Source of the DNA: Nocardioides allogilvus
GTDB taxonomy: Bacteria > Actinomycetota > Actinomycetes > Propionibacteriales > Nocardioidaceae
Direction: 5' to 3'
Length of the DNA: 64,000 bases
Assembly (NCBI RefSeq): GCF_003047285.1
Contig: NZ_PZYX01000004.1
Location: forward strand, 124,001 to 188,000
The position numbers and the translations under genes are program-made. Below, piece after piece: positions 1-9,043 of this stretch. Under the pieces are notes generated by a model. It was not told the DNA's origin. It saw only the letters and a list, made by a program, of their open reading frames with translations, and did not search any database. The first letter of the stretch is position 1, and each line of letters opens with the position of its first letter.

Positions 1-142
1 TGATCAGCAGCACCGTCGCCCCGATGGCCGAAGCGGTCAACTCGAAGACGCGGTCCACGCCAGACGCCTTGCGGGCGAGCTTGCGCGGGGCGACCTCGGG
101 GACGTCGATGAACGACGAGTCCACTGCGGGCAGGGTGGTCAA
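1..142 (-). CDS. pstC: Probable phosphate ABC transporter permease PstC, N-terminal fragment
   Basis: Only the first 47 or so codons lie in the window; the gene runs off its left edge. The translation has a short polar N-terminus, a basic patch (APRKLARKASGVDRVFE) and the start of a hydrophobic helix ending ATVLLI. This is the layout of the cytoplasmic tail and first membrane segment of PstC, the permease of the high-affinity phosphate importer. A tandem repeat with the GTTCACC core of an actinobacterial PHO box lies about 120 bases upstream on the same strand, which supports a phosphate-regulon gene. The start is uncertain: TTG at 142 or GTG at 124, neither with a strong ribosome binding site. 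Another ABC permease cannot be excluded from so short a fragment. Confidence 0.5.
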   Translation of the reverse strand, partial: MTTLPAVDSSFIDVPEVAPRKLARKASGVDRVFELTASAIGATVLLI

Positions 143-264
143 GGGGATCTCTTCAGATGCTGGCCCGAAGGCGAAAGCTGACAGTGGCTGACGCTCTCCA
201 GCGGCCCGATCCGGTCCGGAGACGGCGTCAGTGTCAGGAGCCGGTCGAAACGTTGTGGCCGTTG

Positions 265-286
265 CCGGTGAACGCCCGGCGAACGC
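265..286 (-). promoter_or_regulatory. PHO-box-like tandem 11-bp direct repeat
   Basis: Read on the minus strand, two contiguous 11-base units, GCGTTCGCCGG and GCGTTCACCGG, differ at one position. Contiguous 11-base units with a GTTCACC core are the known form of PhoP-binding PHO boxes in actinobacteria. The site lies between the probable pstC and the divergent unknown gene and could control either. That PhoP binds here is inference. Confidence 0.45.
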
Positions 287-339
287 TTGCGCCGTGCTGC
301 GCGAACATCCCCGCGCCCCGCGGCTGACAGACTCTGCGG

Positions 340-1656
340 GTGCTCCCCCGCTTCGAGATCGTGCGCCGCTTGCGGCCGGTTTCGTTGATCGCCAGGGGCG
401 CCGAGGCCGACGTGTCGGTTGGCACCCCGGTCCCGCTTCCACAACTCGCACCCTCGGTCGCGATCGTCGTCGAGCCCGACCACCGCGCCGCCGCGGCCTT
501 CCACCTCGGTGGCATGTGGCTCGGGATGAGCGTCGTCGTCGGCCGCGTCGTGCTGACGCTCACGGAGGGTCACGACACCCGGGAGCTGCGCAGCCGTCGG
601 CACGGCACGGTGCGGTCGGACCCGACGCGGGTCGCGCTCACCCTGACGGGCACGCACCTGACGGCGCTGACCGAGGAGGCCGGCCGCTGGGTGGCCCGGG
701 CGCGCGTCGACCTCAGCGACCGGCTCGAGCCGCGCGATCCCGAGGCGCTGTCTCGGCTCCTCGTCGAGGGGCACGGCGCCCGCGTCCAGGCCGGCCGCTT
801 CGGTCAGCTCGGTCTGCGCGACCTCCGGCTCGTCACCTCGCGCGACGGCTCACCAGTGGAGGACGAGGGGCGGCTCCTGCTGAGCGCGACGTCCGCCGGC
901 CCCGGCTTCTTCGACACCGGGCACACCTCGGTGTGGAGCCTCGATCCCGACTCCCTGGACCTCGAGCACCACAGCGACCTGTTCTTCCGGCGGCCCGACA
1001 AGCCCGGGGTGTACGGCGACCACGCCACCCACATCGTCCGCGACGGCGACTCGTGGCTGGTCGCGACGAGCACGTGGGGAGACTTCGAGCAGCACGACCC
1101 GAAGCGATCGGTGCGAGCGACGATCGCTCGCACCTCGGCCGACGTGCTCAGCGGTGTGCACGTGCTGGAGACACAGGAGCTGGCGTTGCCCACCGACGGC
1201 TTCACCTCCGTCGGGGTCTGGGACCCGCACCTCGTGCACACCGGCGAGGAGTGGCTGGTCGGCTTCGCCAGTGCGAGCAAGTTCTTCAAGTTCCACCCGG
1301 CGCTCGCGAGCGGGCCGACGCTTGATCGACTGACGCTGCGCGGAGCAGCAACCGACCGACGCGCCACCGAAGGCACCACGATCCTCAGAGTCGGCGACGG
1401 CTGGCGGGTGCTCGCCAGCGACGGGCGCGACGGGCGCCGAGGCCAGCGGGCCCGCTACCCGATGTTCGACCTGGCGATGGCCGAGGTTGGCGAGCTACAG
1501 GCGGCGTACCCGACAAATCTGCCGTGGCCGACGTTGGCGCACACGCGCTGCGGGTGGCTGATGATCAGCTTCAACGGCGCCCCGGCCACGGGTCCGCTCG
1601 TCGGCTACGGCACGCACGGCGACCTCGTTGTGCAACGTGAGGTCTCGCGGGATTAA
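340..1656 (+). CDS. Hypothetical protein, possible beta-propeller (glycosidase-like)
   Basis: A 438-residue cytoplasmic-looking protein with no signal peptide or membrane segment. I do not recognise the family with certainty. The C-terminal two thirds carry repeating short blocks of the type '[16 protein letters not shown]', '[19 protein letters not shown]' and '[20 protein letters not shown]'. Each block pairs a His/Asp-rich turn with a Trp-Leu-Val strand, as in five-bladed propellers of the GH43/GH32/GH68 type. No catalytic residue can be assigned. The GTG start is the first in frame after an in-frame TGA. The gene lies divergent from the probable pstC with a PHO-box-like site between them, and 94 bases before the amino acid dehydrogenase, so it may be phosphate-responsive (inference). 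Confidence 0.6.
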   Translation: MLPRFEIVRRLRPVSLIARGAEADVSVGTPVPLPQLAPSVAIVVEPDHRAAAAFHLGGMWLGMSVVVGRVVLTLTEGHDTRELRSRRHGTVRSDPTRVALTLTGTHLTALTEEAGRWVARARVDLSDRLEPRDPEALSRLLVEGHGARVQAGRFGQLGLRDLRLVTSRDGSPVEDEGRLLLSATSAGPGFFDTGHTSVWSLDPDSLDLEHHSDLFFRRPDKPGVYGDHATHIVRDGDSWLVATSTWGDFEQHDPKRSVRATIARTSADVLSGVHVLETQELALPTDGFTSVGVWDPHLVHTGEEWLVGFASASKFFKFHPALASGPTLDRLTLRGAATDRRATEGTTILRVGDGWRVLASDGRDGRRGQRARYPMFDLAMAEVGELQAAYPTNLPWPTLAHTRCGWLMISFNGAPATGPLVGYGTHGDLVVQREVSRD

Positions 1657-1750
1657 CCTTGGTGTGACGGCGACCACTCCACCCCTGTGGTCACCGAACT
1701 CAGGGCTCGCACACCCCGCGGGCCGCACCGACACACAAGGACAAGCACCC

Positions 1751-2833
1751 ATGTCTGTAGACGTTTTCGAGCTCGGTCACGAACACGAGCAGGTGGTCTT
1801 CGCCAACGACGAGGCGACCGGCCTCCAGGCGATCATCGCGATCCACTCCACCGCCCTCGGCCCGGCGCTCGGCGGCACCCGCTTCTATCCCTATGCGTCC
1901 ACGGACGCCGCGCTCGAGGATGTCCTCAACCTCTCGCGCGGAATGTCCTACAAGGCCGCACTCGCCGGCCTCGACCTCGGCGGCGGCAAGGCGGTCATCA
2001 TCGGCGACCCCGCGAAGCTGAAGTCCGAGGGCCTGCTGCGCGCCTACGGCCGCTTCGTGCAGTCGCTGGGCGGGCGCTACTACACCGCCTGCGACGTCGG
2101 CACGTTCTCGGACGACATGGACAACATCGCGCGGGAATGCTCCTTCGTCACCGGCCGCACCGTGGCGCACGGCGGCGCCGGCGACAGCTCGGTGCTGACG
2201 GCGTACGGCGTGTTCCAGGGCATGCGCGCCGCGGCCGAGCAGGTCTGGGGTGCTCCCACGCTGCAGGGTCGGACCGTCGGCGTGGCCGGCGTCGGCAAGG
2301 TCGGGCGACACCTCGTGCGGCACCTCGTGGAGGACGGCGCCAGCGTGGTCGTCACCGACGTCCACCAGCCCTCGCTCGACGCCGTACGCGCGGAGTTCCC
2401 CGTGGAGGTCGCCGCGAGCACCGAGGCGCTCGTCGCGTTGCCGCTCGACGTCTACGCCCCGTGCGCCCTCGGAGGCGCGCTGAGCGACGAGGTGGTCGAC
2501 GTCCTGAGCGCCAAGATCGTGTGTGGCGCCGCCAACAACCAGCTCGCGCACCCGGGCGTGGAGAAGCAGCTCGAGGACCGCGGGATCCTCTACGCGCCCG
2601 ACTACTGCGTCAACTCAGGTGGCTTGATCCAGGTCGCCGACGAGCTCGAGGGCTTCTCGTTCGAGCGCGCGCAACAGCGTGCGAGCGGCATCTTCGACAC
2701 CACCCGAGCAGTCTTCGAGCTGGCTCGCGCCGATGGCGTGCCGCCCGCGATCGCTGCCGACCGGCTCGCCGAACGCCGCATGCGCGACGTGGGTCGCCTG
2801 CGTGGAGTGTGGCTGCCTCAGCCACCCGCCTGA
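1751..2833 (+). CDS. vdh: Leu/Phe/Val dehydrogenase
   Basis: NAD-dependent branched-chain amino acid dehydrogenase that oxidatively deaminates valine, leucine or phenylalanine to the 2-oxo acid, feeding catabolism and branched-chain fatty acid precursors. The 360-residue length is normal for the family. The N-terminal catalytic domain holds [10 protein letters not shown] and [10 protein letters not shown] with the active-site lysine; the C-terminal Rossmann domain has [13 protein letters not shown]. The family signature [11 protein letters not shown] follows. I chose the ATG preceded by AAGGA eight bases upstream; the frame is open for 41 codons before it, but those residues are not family-like. 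In Streptomyces the orthologue sits next to purM, DUF3073 and bldC. The first two are present here but bldC is not. Substrate preference among Val, Leu and Phe cannot be read from the sequence. Confidence 0.93.
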   Translation: MSVDVFELGHEHEQVVFANDEATGLQAIIAIHSTALGPALGGTRFYPYASTDAALEDVLNLSRGMSYKAALAGLDLGGGKAVIIGDPAKLKSEGLLRAYGRFVQSLGGRYYTACDVGTFSDDMDNIARECSFVTGRTVAHGGAGDSSVLTAYGVFQGMRAAAEQVWGAPTLQGRTVGVAGVGKVGRHLVRHLVEDGASVVVTDVHQPSLDAVRAEFPVEVAASTEALVALPLDVYAPCALGGALSDEVVDVLSAKIVCGAANNQLAHPGVEKQLEDRGILYAPDYCVNSGGLIQVADELEGFSFERAQQRASGIFDTTRAVFELARADGVPPAIAADRLAERRMRDVGRLRGVWLPQPPA

Positions 2834-2842
2834 CGGCGGCCG

Positions 2843-2880
2843 TCAACCGGACGGAGCGACCATGCGCTTCGTCCGGTTGA
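2843..2880 (+). terminator. Intrinsic-type hairpin after the dehydrogenase gene
   Basis: Perfect 11-base arms (TCAACCGGACG and its complement) continue through a G-U pair and four further pairs into a 16-pair stem with a 6-base loop. It starts 10 bases after the stop codon. There is no T run, as is common in high-GC actinobacteria. It may act in both directions, since the next gene converges on it. Confidence 0.75.
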
Positions 2881-2940
2881 TGCGTGCTACGCCGCTGTTG
2901 ACTGCGTGTCAGCGGGCGAAGTCAGTCGAGTCGAGCGACG

Positions 2941-3126
2941 TCAGTCGCGCGACGGCTCGATGACGTCGGACCACTTCTCGAGCACCTCAGGGTCGATCTG
3001 CTCGTCCTTCTTGCCACTGTCGCCGTGCAGCTCACTGGCGAGCGCCCCGAAGTCCGTCTCGTGAGTGCGGTACTTCAGGTCGCGTGCGACCTTCGTCTGC
3101 TTGGCTTTAGCTCGGCCGCGCCCCAT
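2941..3126 (-). CDS. DUF3073 family protein
   Basis: A 61-residue basic protein beginning MGRGRAKAKQTKVARDLKY, the hallmark of the actinobacterial DUF3073 family, followed by an acidic C-terminal half (DEQIDPEVLEKWSDV). Function is unknown. Its length matches the family and its place directly downstream of purM is conserved in Streptomyces. I chose the ATG preceded by GAGGGGG ten bases upstream; the frame is open 25 codons further upstream, but those residues are not family-like. The lysine/arginine-rich start suggests nucleic acid or ribosome contact, which is inference. Confidence 0.9.
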   Translation of the reverse strand: MGRGRAKAKQTKVARDLKYRTHETDFGALASELHGDSGKKDEQIDPEVLEKWSDVIEPSRD

Positions 3127-3282
3127 AGGGTCAGCCCCCTCGCAAATCGGCCGGGGCAACGATGGCTCCCGGGCTGTCCATAAGTATTCTCGTGGGTACA
3201 ACGCTACCTGCTCCCTGGGTGTTCCCGCACGCCAGGGCCGATGAAACGCCGATAAAGCTTCCCGCCGGGGACGTCAACCGCG

Positions 3283-3352
3283 GGTAACGCCCCCAAAATC
3301 GCACTCCCGCCTCCATCAGTGGGGGCGGGAGCGCCTGCTTCGGGGCGTTACC
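3283..3352 (-). other. Nested hairpin between purM and the DUF3073 gene
   Basis: An outer stem of 11 perfect pairs (GGTAACGCCCC with its complement, 3283-3293 and 3342-3352) encloses an inner stem of 8 perfect pairs (CTCCCGCC, 3304-3311 and 3324-3331). The structure starts 14 bases past the purM stop codon. It could be the purM terminator or a structured leader of the DUF3073 transcript. The rest of the 240-base gap (3127-3366) shows no ORF of its own. Confidence 0.6.
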
Positions 3353-3366
3353 TGGTTCGAGTGAGA

Positions 3367-4452
3367 TCAGTGGTGCTCGCCGGTGAGCGTGACCCGGCCT
3401 TCGCCGCCCTCGCTGACCTCGCCGGCGACCCACGCCGCAATGCCGTGACCGGCGAGCAGCTCGACCGCTGCGTCGACCGAATCGGGCGTCATCATCGCGA
3501 CCATGCCGACGCCACAGTTGAGGGTGGCCTCCAGGTCCTCACGGGAGACGTTGCCGACCTCGCCGACCAGTGAGAACACGGGCGGGAGGCTCCAGGTGGT
3601 GCGGTCGATGGTCGCGCCGACCTCGACCGGCATGACCCGCTCGAGGTTGGCGGCCAGGCCACCACCGGTGACGTGGGACATCGCGTGCACGCCGCCGGCG
3701 GCCGCGAGGTCCAGGCAGGCCTTGGCATAGATGCGGGTGGGCTCGAGGAGCTCCTCGCCGAGGGTGCGACCGAGGACGTCGACGTCCTTGTCCAGCGCCC
3801 AGCCGGCCGTGTTGAGCAGCACGTGGCGCACGAGGGAGTAGCCGTTGGAGTGCAGGCCGCTCGAGCCCATGGCGAGCACCACGTCGCCGGGGCGGACGCG
3901 ACCGGGGCCCAGCAGGTTGTCGGCCTCCACGACGCCTGTGGCGGCCCCCGCGACGTCGTACTCGTCGGGGTCGAGGAGGCCGGGGTGCTCGGCCGTCTCG
4001 CCGCCGATGAGGGCACACCCGGCGACGACACAGGCCTCCGCGATGCCCTTGACGATCGCGGCGATGCGCTCGGGCACGACCCGGCCGGTGGCGATGTAGT
4101 CGGTCATGAACAGCGGTTCGGCGCCGCACACGACGAGGTCGTCGACGACCATGCCGACGAGGTCGAAGCCGATGGTGTCGTGGACGTCCATCTGCTGCGC
4201 GATCGCGACCTTGGTGCCGACGCCGTCGGTCGAGGTGGCGAGGAGCGGGTGGGCGTACTTCGTCAGCGCGCTGGCGTCGAAGAGGCCGGCGAAGCCGCCG
4301 AGGCCGCCGATCATCTCGGGGCGACGGGCCTTCTCGACCCAGCCCTTCATCAGGTCGATGGCACGGTCGGCCGCGTCGATGGAGACACCGGCGGCCGCGT
4401 AGGCGCCTTCACCGGCGCTGTGGCCAGCGTTGTCTGACAAGGGCTCGGTCAC
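3367..4452 (-). CDS. purM: Phosphoribosylformylglycinamidine cyclo-ligase (AIR synthetase)
   Basis: Step 5 of purine biosynthesis: ATP-dependent ring closure of FGAM to aminoimidazole ribotide, in the cytoplasm. The 361-residue protein carries the PurM-family core: LLATSTDGVGTKVAIA (phosphate and ATP binding), GFDLVGMVVDDLVVCGAEPLFM, CALIGGETAEHPG and SSGLHSNGYSLVR. The GTG start has GGAG eight bases upstream. The gene lies 28 bases downstream of purF on the same strand and is very probably cotranscribed with it. The short acidic N-terminal extension before GEGAYAAAGV is usual in actinobacteria. Confidence 0.97.
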   Translation of the reverse strand: MTEPLSDNAGHSAGEGAYAAAGVSIDAADRAIDLMKGWVEKARRPEMIGGLGGFAGLFDASALTKYAHPLLATSTDGVGTKVAIAQQMDVHDTIGFDLVGMVVDDLVVCGAEPLFMTDYIATGRVVPERIAAIVKGIAEACVVAGCALIGGETAEHPGLLDPDEYDVAGAATGVVEADNLLGPGRVRPGDVVLAMGSSGLHSNGYSLVRHVLLNTAGWALDKDVDVLGRTLGEELLEPTRIYAKACLDLAAAGGVHAMSHVTGGGLAANLERVMPVEVGATIDRTTWSLPPVFSLVGEVGNVSREDLEATLNCGVGMVAMMTPDSVDAAVELLAGHGIAAWVAGEVSEGGEGRVTLTGEHH

Positions 4453-4480
4453 GTCAGTTCTCCACTCACTGGGTTGCGGC

Positions 4481-6010
4481 TCAGGGGTTGTTGAGGACCG
4501 GCAGCGCCGTCGCGTTGGCGGGCGCCTCGAGGAGGTGCTTTCCCAACCGCTCGGCGTCCGGGAGCTCGATCGGGTAGACGCCGTCGAAGCAGGCGCGGCA
4601 CAGGTCGGGCTTGGGCACCGAGGTCGCCTCGATGAGGTCCTCGAGGTCGATGTAGCCCAGCGAGTCGGCGTCGATCGACCTGCAGATCTCGTCGTTGGTC
4701 AGCCCGTTGGCGATCAGCTCGGCCCGGGTCGCGAAGTCGATGCCGTAGAAGCAGGGCCACTTCACCGGCGGCGACGCGATCCGGACGTGCACCTCGGCCG
4801 CGCCGGCCTCCCGCAGCATCCGCACCAGCGAGCGCTGGGTGTTGCCGCGCACGATCGAGTCGTCGACGACCACGAGGCGCTTGCCCTCGATCACGTCGCG
4901 CAGCGGGTTGAGCTTGAGCCGGATGCCGAGCTGGCGGATCGTCTGGCTCGGCTGGATGAAGGTGCGCCCGACGTAGGAGTTCTTGACGAGCCCCATGCCG
5001 TAGGGGATGCCCGAGGCCTCGGCATAGCCGATGGCGCTCGGGGTGCCCGACTCCGGGACAGGGATGACGAGATCGGCATCGGCGGGGAACGCCTTGGCCA
5101 GGCGACGGCCGATCTCGACGCGCACGCTGTGCATGCGCTGACCGGTCATGATCGTGTCCGGCCGCGCGAGGTAGACGAACTCGAACAGGCAGTGCTTCGG
5201 AGCGGCCTCGGCGAAGCGCTGCGTGCGCAGGCCCTCCTCGTCGACCGCGATCAGCTCGCCCGGCTCGATCTCGCGGATGAAGGAGGCACCGACGATGTCG
5301 AGGGCGGCGGTCTCCGAGGCGACGACCCAGCCCCGCTCCAGCCGGCCCAGGACGAGCGGTCGGATGCCTTGCGGGTCGCGAGCGGCGTACAACGTGTGCT
5401 CGTCCATCCACACGAAGGAGAAGGCGCCCTGGATCTGGGGCAGCAGGTCGACGGCCCGCTCCTCGACGGTCTGGCCGGGGTGGTGGGCCAGCAGCTGGGT
5501 GACGACGGAGGTGTCGTTGGTGCTCGCCGGCGGCATCCGCATCTGCAGGTCGAGGTGGCCCTCGACCTCGTCGTCGATCACCATCTGCGCGAGGTCGGCG
5601 GTGTTGATGAGGTTGCCGTTGTGGGCCAGCGCGATGGAGCCGGTCGCCGTCGGGTGGAAGGTCGGCTGGGCGTTGTGCCAGGTCGAGGCGCCGGTGGTGG
5701 AGTAGCGCGCGTGGCCGACCGCGAGGTGGCCCTTGAGCGACTCCAGCGTCGACTCGTCGAAGACCTGGGACACGAGGCCCATGTCCTTGTAGACGAGGAT
5801 CTGGCGACCGTTGCTGACCGCGATGCCGGCCGACTCCTGACCGCGGTGCTGGAGCGCGTAGAGGCCGAAGTAGCTGAGCTTGGCGACGTCCTCACCGGGC
5901 GCCCAGACTCCGAAGACTCCGCAGGCGTCCTGCGGGCCCTGGTCATGGGGATCGAGGGCCGCGGTCAAACGGCCGTCGCCGCCCTTGCGGTGCGAGGAGG
6001 CGTAGGGCAC
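4481..6010 (-). CDS. purF: Amidophosphoribosyltransferase
   Basis: First committed step of purine synthesis: glutamine and PRPP give 5-phosphoribosylamine. The N-terminal glutaminase has its nucleophile in DACGVFGVW (Cys30), preceded by a propeptide presumably removed to expose Cys, as in Bacillus-type PurF. YALQHRGQESAGIA follows. The C-terminal phosphoribosyltransferase has the PRPP motif VVVDDSIVRGNT, and RPDTIMTGQRMHSVR. At 509 residues it has normal length. Cysteines near the C-terminus (CRACFDGVYP and CFYG) fit the Fe-S-cluster type. The GTG start follows a TAGACT -10 element by seven bases with no Shine-Dalgarno sequence, so the mRNA is probably leaderless. Regulation by AMP/GMP feedback is family knowledge. 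Confidence 0.97.
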   Translation of the reverse strand: MPYASSHRKGGDGRLTAALDPHDQGPQDACGVFGVWAPGEDVAKLSYFGLYALQHRGQESAGIAVSNGRQILVYKDMGLVSQVFDESTLESLKGHLAVGHARYSTTGASTWHNAQPTFHPTATGSIALAHNGNLINTADLAQMVIDDEVEGHLDLQMRMPPASTNDTSVVTQLLAHHPGQTVEERAVDLLPQIQGAFSFVWMDEHTLYAARDPQGIRPLVLGRLERGWVVASETAALDIVGASFIREIEPGELIAVDEEGLRTQRFAEAAPKHCLFEFVYLARPDTIMTGQRMHSVRVEIGRRLAKAFPADADLVIPVPESGTPSAIGYAEASGIPYGMGLVKNSYVGRTFIQPSQTIRQLGIRLKLNPLRDVIEGKRLVVVDDSIVRGNTQRSLVRMLREAGAAEVHVRIASPPVKWPCFYGIDFATRAELIANGLTNDEICRSIDADSLGYIDLEDLIEATSVPKPDLCRACFDGVYPIELPDAERLGKHLLEAPANATALPVLNNP

Positions 6011-6017
6011 GGACGTC

Positions 6018-6023
6018 AGTCTA
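6018..6023 (-). promoter_or_regulatory. purF -10 element, leaderless promoter
   Basis: TAGACT is followed by GACGTCC and then the GTG start codon, so transcription should begin at or within a base of the start. The stretch GTAGACTGACGTCCGTG differs from that before purL at only two positions, which suggests a shared promoter class. No good -35 hexamer is visible. Confidence 0.6.
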
Positions 6024-6082
6024 CGGGCCCGTGCCGGGTGTCCCGAATCGACCGGGCGGGGTGGACGGTCACCGCGCCTGCG

Positions 6083-6577
6083 TCACATCTTCGTCGCGCC
6101 GTCGCGGACCGCAGACCGGATGCGGGTGTAGGTGCCGCAGCGGCAGATGTTGCGGATCGTGTCGAGGTCGGCGTCGGTGATGGTCCTGCCCTCGCGCTTG
6201 GTCTTGTTGACCAGCGCGACGGCCGCCATGATCTGGCCGGGCTGGCAGTAGCCGCACTGCGGGACGTCGCGGGCCAGCCACGCCTCCTGCATCGGGTGCA
6301 GGCCGTTCTGGCCGCGCTTGACGGCCGGGACCGCCTCGGGGAGGCCCTCGATCGTGGTCACCTTGTCGCCGGGCTGGAGGTCTCCGACTGGTACGGCGCA
6401 GGGGTTGAACGCACGGCCGTTGATGTGCGAGGTGCAGGCCTTGCACACGTTGATGCCGCAGCCGTACTTGGGACCGGTGACGCCCAGGACGTCACGCAGC
6501 ACCCACAGCAGGCGCACGTCGTCCTCGACGTCGACGGTCACGGACTCCCCGTTGAGGATGAAGGTCTGTTCAGGCAT
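6083..6577 (-). CDS. (2Fe-2S)-binding small subunit of a molybdenum hydroxylase (IorA-like)
   Basis: Electron-transfer subunit of a xanthine oxidase-family enzyme, carrying electrons from the molybdenum site through two [2Fe-2S] clusters. The N-terminal plant-ferredoxin domain has the ligands in GCGINVCKAC and a further Cys in NPCAVPVGDL. The C-terminal helical domain has CGYCQPGQIMAA and ICRCGTYTRIR. Length (164 residues) fits the isoquinoline 1-oxidoreductase alpha type. The gene follows the large subunit by 12 bases with a GAGGAG ribosome binding site, so the two are one operon. No FAD subunit is present nearby, which fits the IorAB type that passes electrons to a membrane acceptor. The substrate is unknown; N-heterocycles or aldehydes are the usual ones. 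Confidence 0.9.
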   Translation of the reverse strand: MPEQTFILNGESVTVDVEDDVRLLWVLRDVLGVTGPKYGCGINVCKACTSHINGRAFNPCAVPVGDLQPGDKVTTIEGLPEAVPAVKRGQNGLHPMQEAWLARDVPQCGYCQPGQIMAAVALVNKTKREGRTITDADLDTIRNICRCGTYTRIRSAVRDGATKM

Positions 6578-6589
6578 GGGTGGGTCTCC

Positions 6590-8910
6590 TCACCAGGTGA
6601 GCTGGAGGCCGTTGGTCGGCGACTGCGGGATCGGGGGGATGAACGGCTTGGGCGTGAACGAGAGCGTGTCGTGGTTGATCGGGAAGTGCGTCGGCACCGT
6701 GCCGGTGGCCCGGGCATAGGCGCAGGCCACGGCCGCGAACGTCGCCGCCACCCCGGCCTCCCCAGCCCCGCCCGGCTGCTCGGAGTCGGAGGGCATCACG
6801 ATCACGTCGACACGCGGCGGGGTGTTCCACTGCCGGGTGTAGAAGTAGTTGTCCCAGCTCCCCTCGAGGAAGTGGCCGTCGCGCAGGTGCAGGCTCGAGG
6901 TCAGCGCCAGGGCGATGCCGTCGTTGATGCCGCCCTGCATCTGGGCCTCCAGGCCGCGTGGGTTGACCACGCGGCCGGCGTCGATCGCGTAGGTCACGCG
7001 GGTCACGCGCGGGCCGGTCACGGCGTTGGGGATGGAGCGGTCGACTGTCACGGGCCGGGCGTCGATCTCGACCACGCATGCCGAGACGCCCTTGTACTCC
7101 TTGTGGATGGCGATGCCCTGCGCCGTACCGGGAGCCATCGGGCGGCCCCACTCGCCGGCTGCGGCGACCTTCTGCAGCACGGCACGCAGGCGGTCGTTGC
7201 GCTCGAACTTGAGCCGGAACGCGAGCGGGTCCATCTTCATCCGCGCCGCGAGCTGGTCGACGACGAGCTCGGCAGCCACCCGCACGTCGGGTGAGTAGAT
7301 GTTGCGCATGGAGCCGGTGTTGAAGCGCTCGTCGACCTCGAGAACGGTCTGGGTGACCTCCCCGAAGTTGTAGGGGATCTCCTGGGTCAGGGCGAAGATC
7401 GTCTGCGCGAAGCCCTGGTTGCCGAGGCCGCCGGGGAGGTCGGAGCCGCGCGCGGTGAGCAGCTCACCGAGGCCGTGGCGGTAGTCGGTCTCCACGCAGG
7501 TCAGCGACTGGTTGAAGGACAGCACCTCGCCACCGAGGTAGGTCGCCTGCACCCGGCAGGTGCCGAGCGGGTGGGCGCGACCGGCGCGGGCGTCGTCGGC
7601 GCGGTGCCACATCAGCTTGACCGGCTGGCCCATCGCCTGCGAGATCCGGGCCGCCTCGAGCGCCCCGTCGAAGAAGAGCCGGCGGCCGAACGAGCCACCG
7701 GCGGTGACGACGTTGACCTTGACCTGGTCCTCGGCCATGCCGAGGGCCTCGGCGATGCGCTGCTGGGCCACGATCGGCGACTTGAGGCCCGCCCAGATGG
7801 TCGCGCTGTCGGCGCGCACGTCGGCGATCGCGCTGTTGGTGTCCATCGGGGAGTTGCTGCGGAAGTAGAAGACGAAGTCACCGGTGACGGTCTGCACCAG
7901 CGGGTTGGCGGGCAGCGCCGGCATCGGCAGCTGCGCAGCCCGGACCTGCTTCACGATCGTCGCGTCGCTCTCGCCCGCCACCGGGCCGTCGGCCCACACG
8001 ACGTCGAGCGCCCGGACCGCGTCGATGCACTGCCCGAACGTCCGGGCGCGTACGGCGACGCCGAAGTCGAGCAGCGCCACGTGCGTGACACCGGGCATGG
8101 CCGTCACGGCCGCCTCGTTGTTGATGCTCTTCGCGGTGCCGTTGAGCGTGGGGGCCCGGCAGATCATCGTGGGGAGCGCGTTGTCGACCTGCAGGTCGGT
8201 GGTGAAGTCCTTCGTGCCGGTGACGGCCGCGAGCGCGTCCACCGGTTCTGCGGGGTGCCGATGACGGTGAAGTCGGAGGACGCCTTGAGCTCGACCTCGA
8301 TCGAACGCGTGGTGGGGCTGGCGGCCCGGACGGCGAGCTCGCCGTAGGTCACGGACGCGCCGTTGGGCGCGGAGATCACGCCGCCCTTGGCCACGAGGGC
8401 GCCGACGGTGTCGCCGAGCACGATCGCGGCGGCCTCGAGGAGCGCGGCCTTCGCGACGGCGGCGGCCACCCGGATCGGGGTGTAGGTGGCGATCGTGGTG
8501 TTGGAGCCGCCGGTGAGCTGGTTGAAGAGGAGCTCGGGGCGAGCGGGGGCGAGCGTGACGACCACCTTGTCCAGGGGCAGGTCGAGCTCCTCGGCGATCA
8601 GCATCGCGCTCGAGGTGGTGATCCCCTGTCCCACCTCGGCACGCGGCAGCGAGAAGGAGGCGGTGCCGTCCTCGTGGATCTCGACGGTGATCAGGTTGGC
8701 CGTCGGCCGCGCGGCGTCGGTGAGCGCGTCGTTGAGGTCATAGAGCTCGGCCGGCTGCGGCACGGTCGGGATCACGGCCGAGGCCCTCTCGGCGAGCAGG
8801 CCGAGGTCGGCGGCGGCCACGAGGGTCGCACCGCCGATGACGTAGCCGAGGAAGCGACGCCGGGGCACGGCGTGGTTGAGCGGGACGAGCCGGTCGGACT
8901 GCTCGGGCAT
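6590..8910 (-). pseudogene. Molybdopterin-binding large subunit (IorB-like), broken by a one-base frameshift
   Basis: Catalytic subunit of a xanthine dehydrogenase-family hydroxylase. The N-terminus MPEQSDRLVPLNHAVPRRRF begins a twin-arginine leader (RRRFLGY, then a hydrophobic stretch), so it should be exported folded with its cofactor. The first ~224 codons (AEVGQGITTSSAMLIAEELD and GGSNTT) are in one frame. The last 550 (SFGRRLFFDGALE and GGAGEAGVAATFAAVACA) are in another. The frames meet near 8240-8245, where CCGGTGGAC would need one more G to read PQNR-VDALAAV. Restoring that base gives one 773-residue protein of normal family length with no other lesion. It is either a real null mutation or an indel error in a G run. 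The ATG has AAAGGA ten bases upstream. Confidence 0.85.
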
Positions 8911-9043
8911 GGGGGGACGTCCTTTCCGCGGACCTATGTATCTCCCCCCGGACCTGATGAGTGTGGCACCCGTCACGCTCCACCACCATGCGCGTACCGC
9001 CCCGTATTGGTGGGTCCCTGATGTGCAGAGTGCACAAGACATC

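Noticed and set aside
231..1325. Arg/Pro-rich frame overlapping the first plus-strand gene
   Set aside because: Composition is that of a shifted frame of the gene at 340-1656; no motif.
3316..3366. GGTTCGAGT stretch resembling a tRNA T-loop near purM
   Set aside because: No acceptor, D or anticodon arm can be built around it; it is part of the nested hairpin region and the purM 3' end.
4430..7294. Very long plus-strand open frame (954 codons) opposite purF and the hydroxylase genes
   Set aside because: It is the antisense frame of purF and its neighbours: low-complexity Val/Asp/Gly/Arg composition and no domain. Long antisense frames are normal in high-GC DNA.
8958..8971. GTGGC-N4-GTCAC sequence upstream of the hydroxylase genes as another CRP-like box
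   Set aside because: One arm deviates and no -10 element is positioned to match the other three sites.
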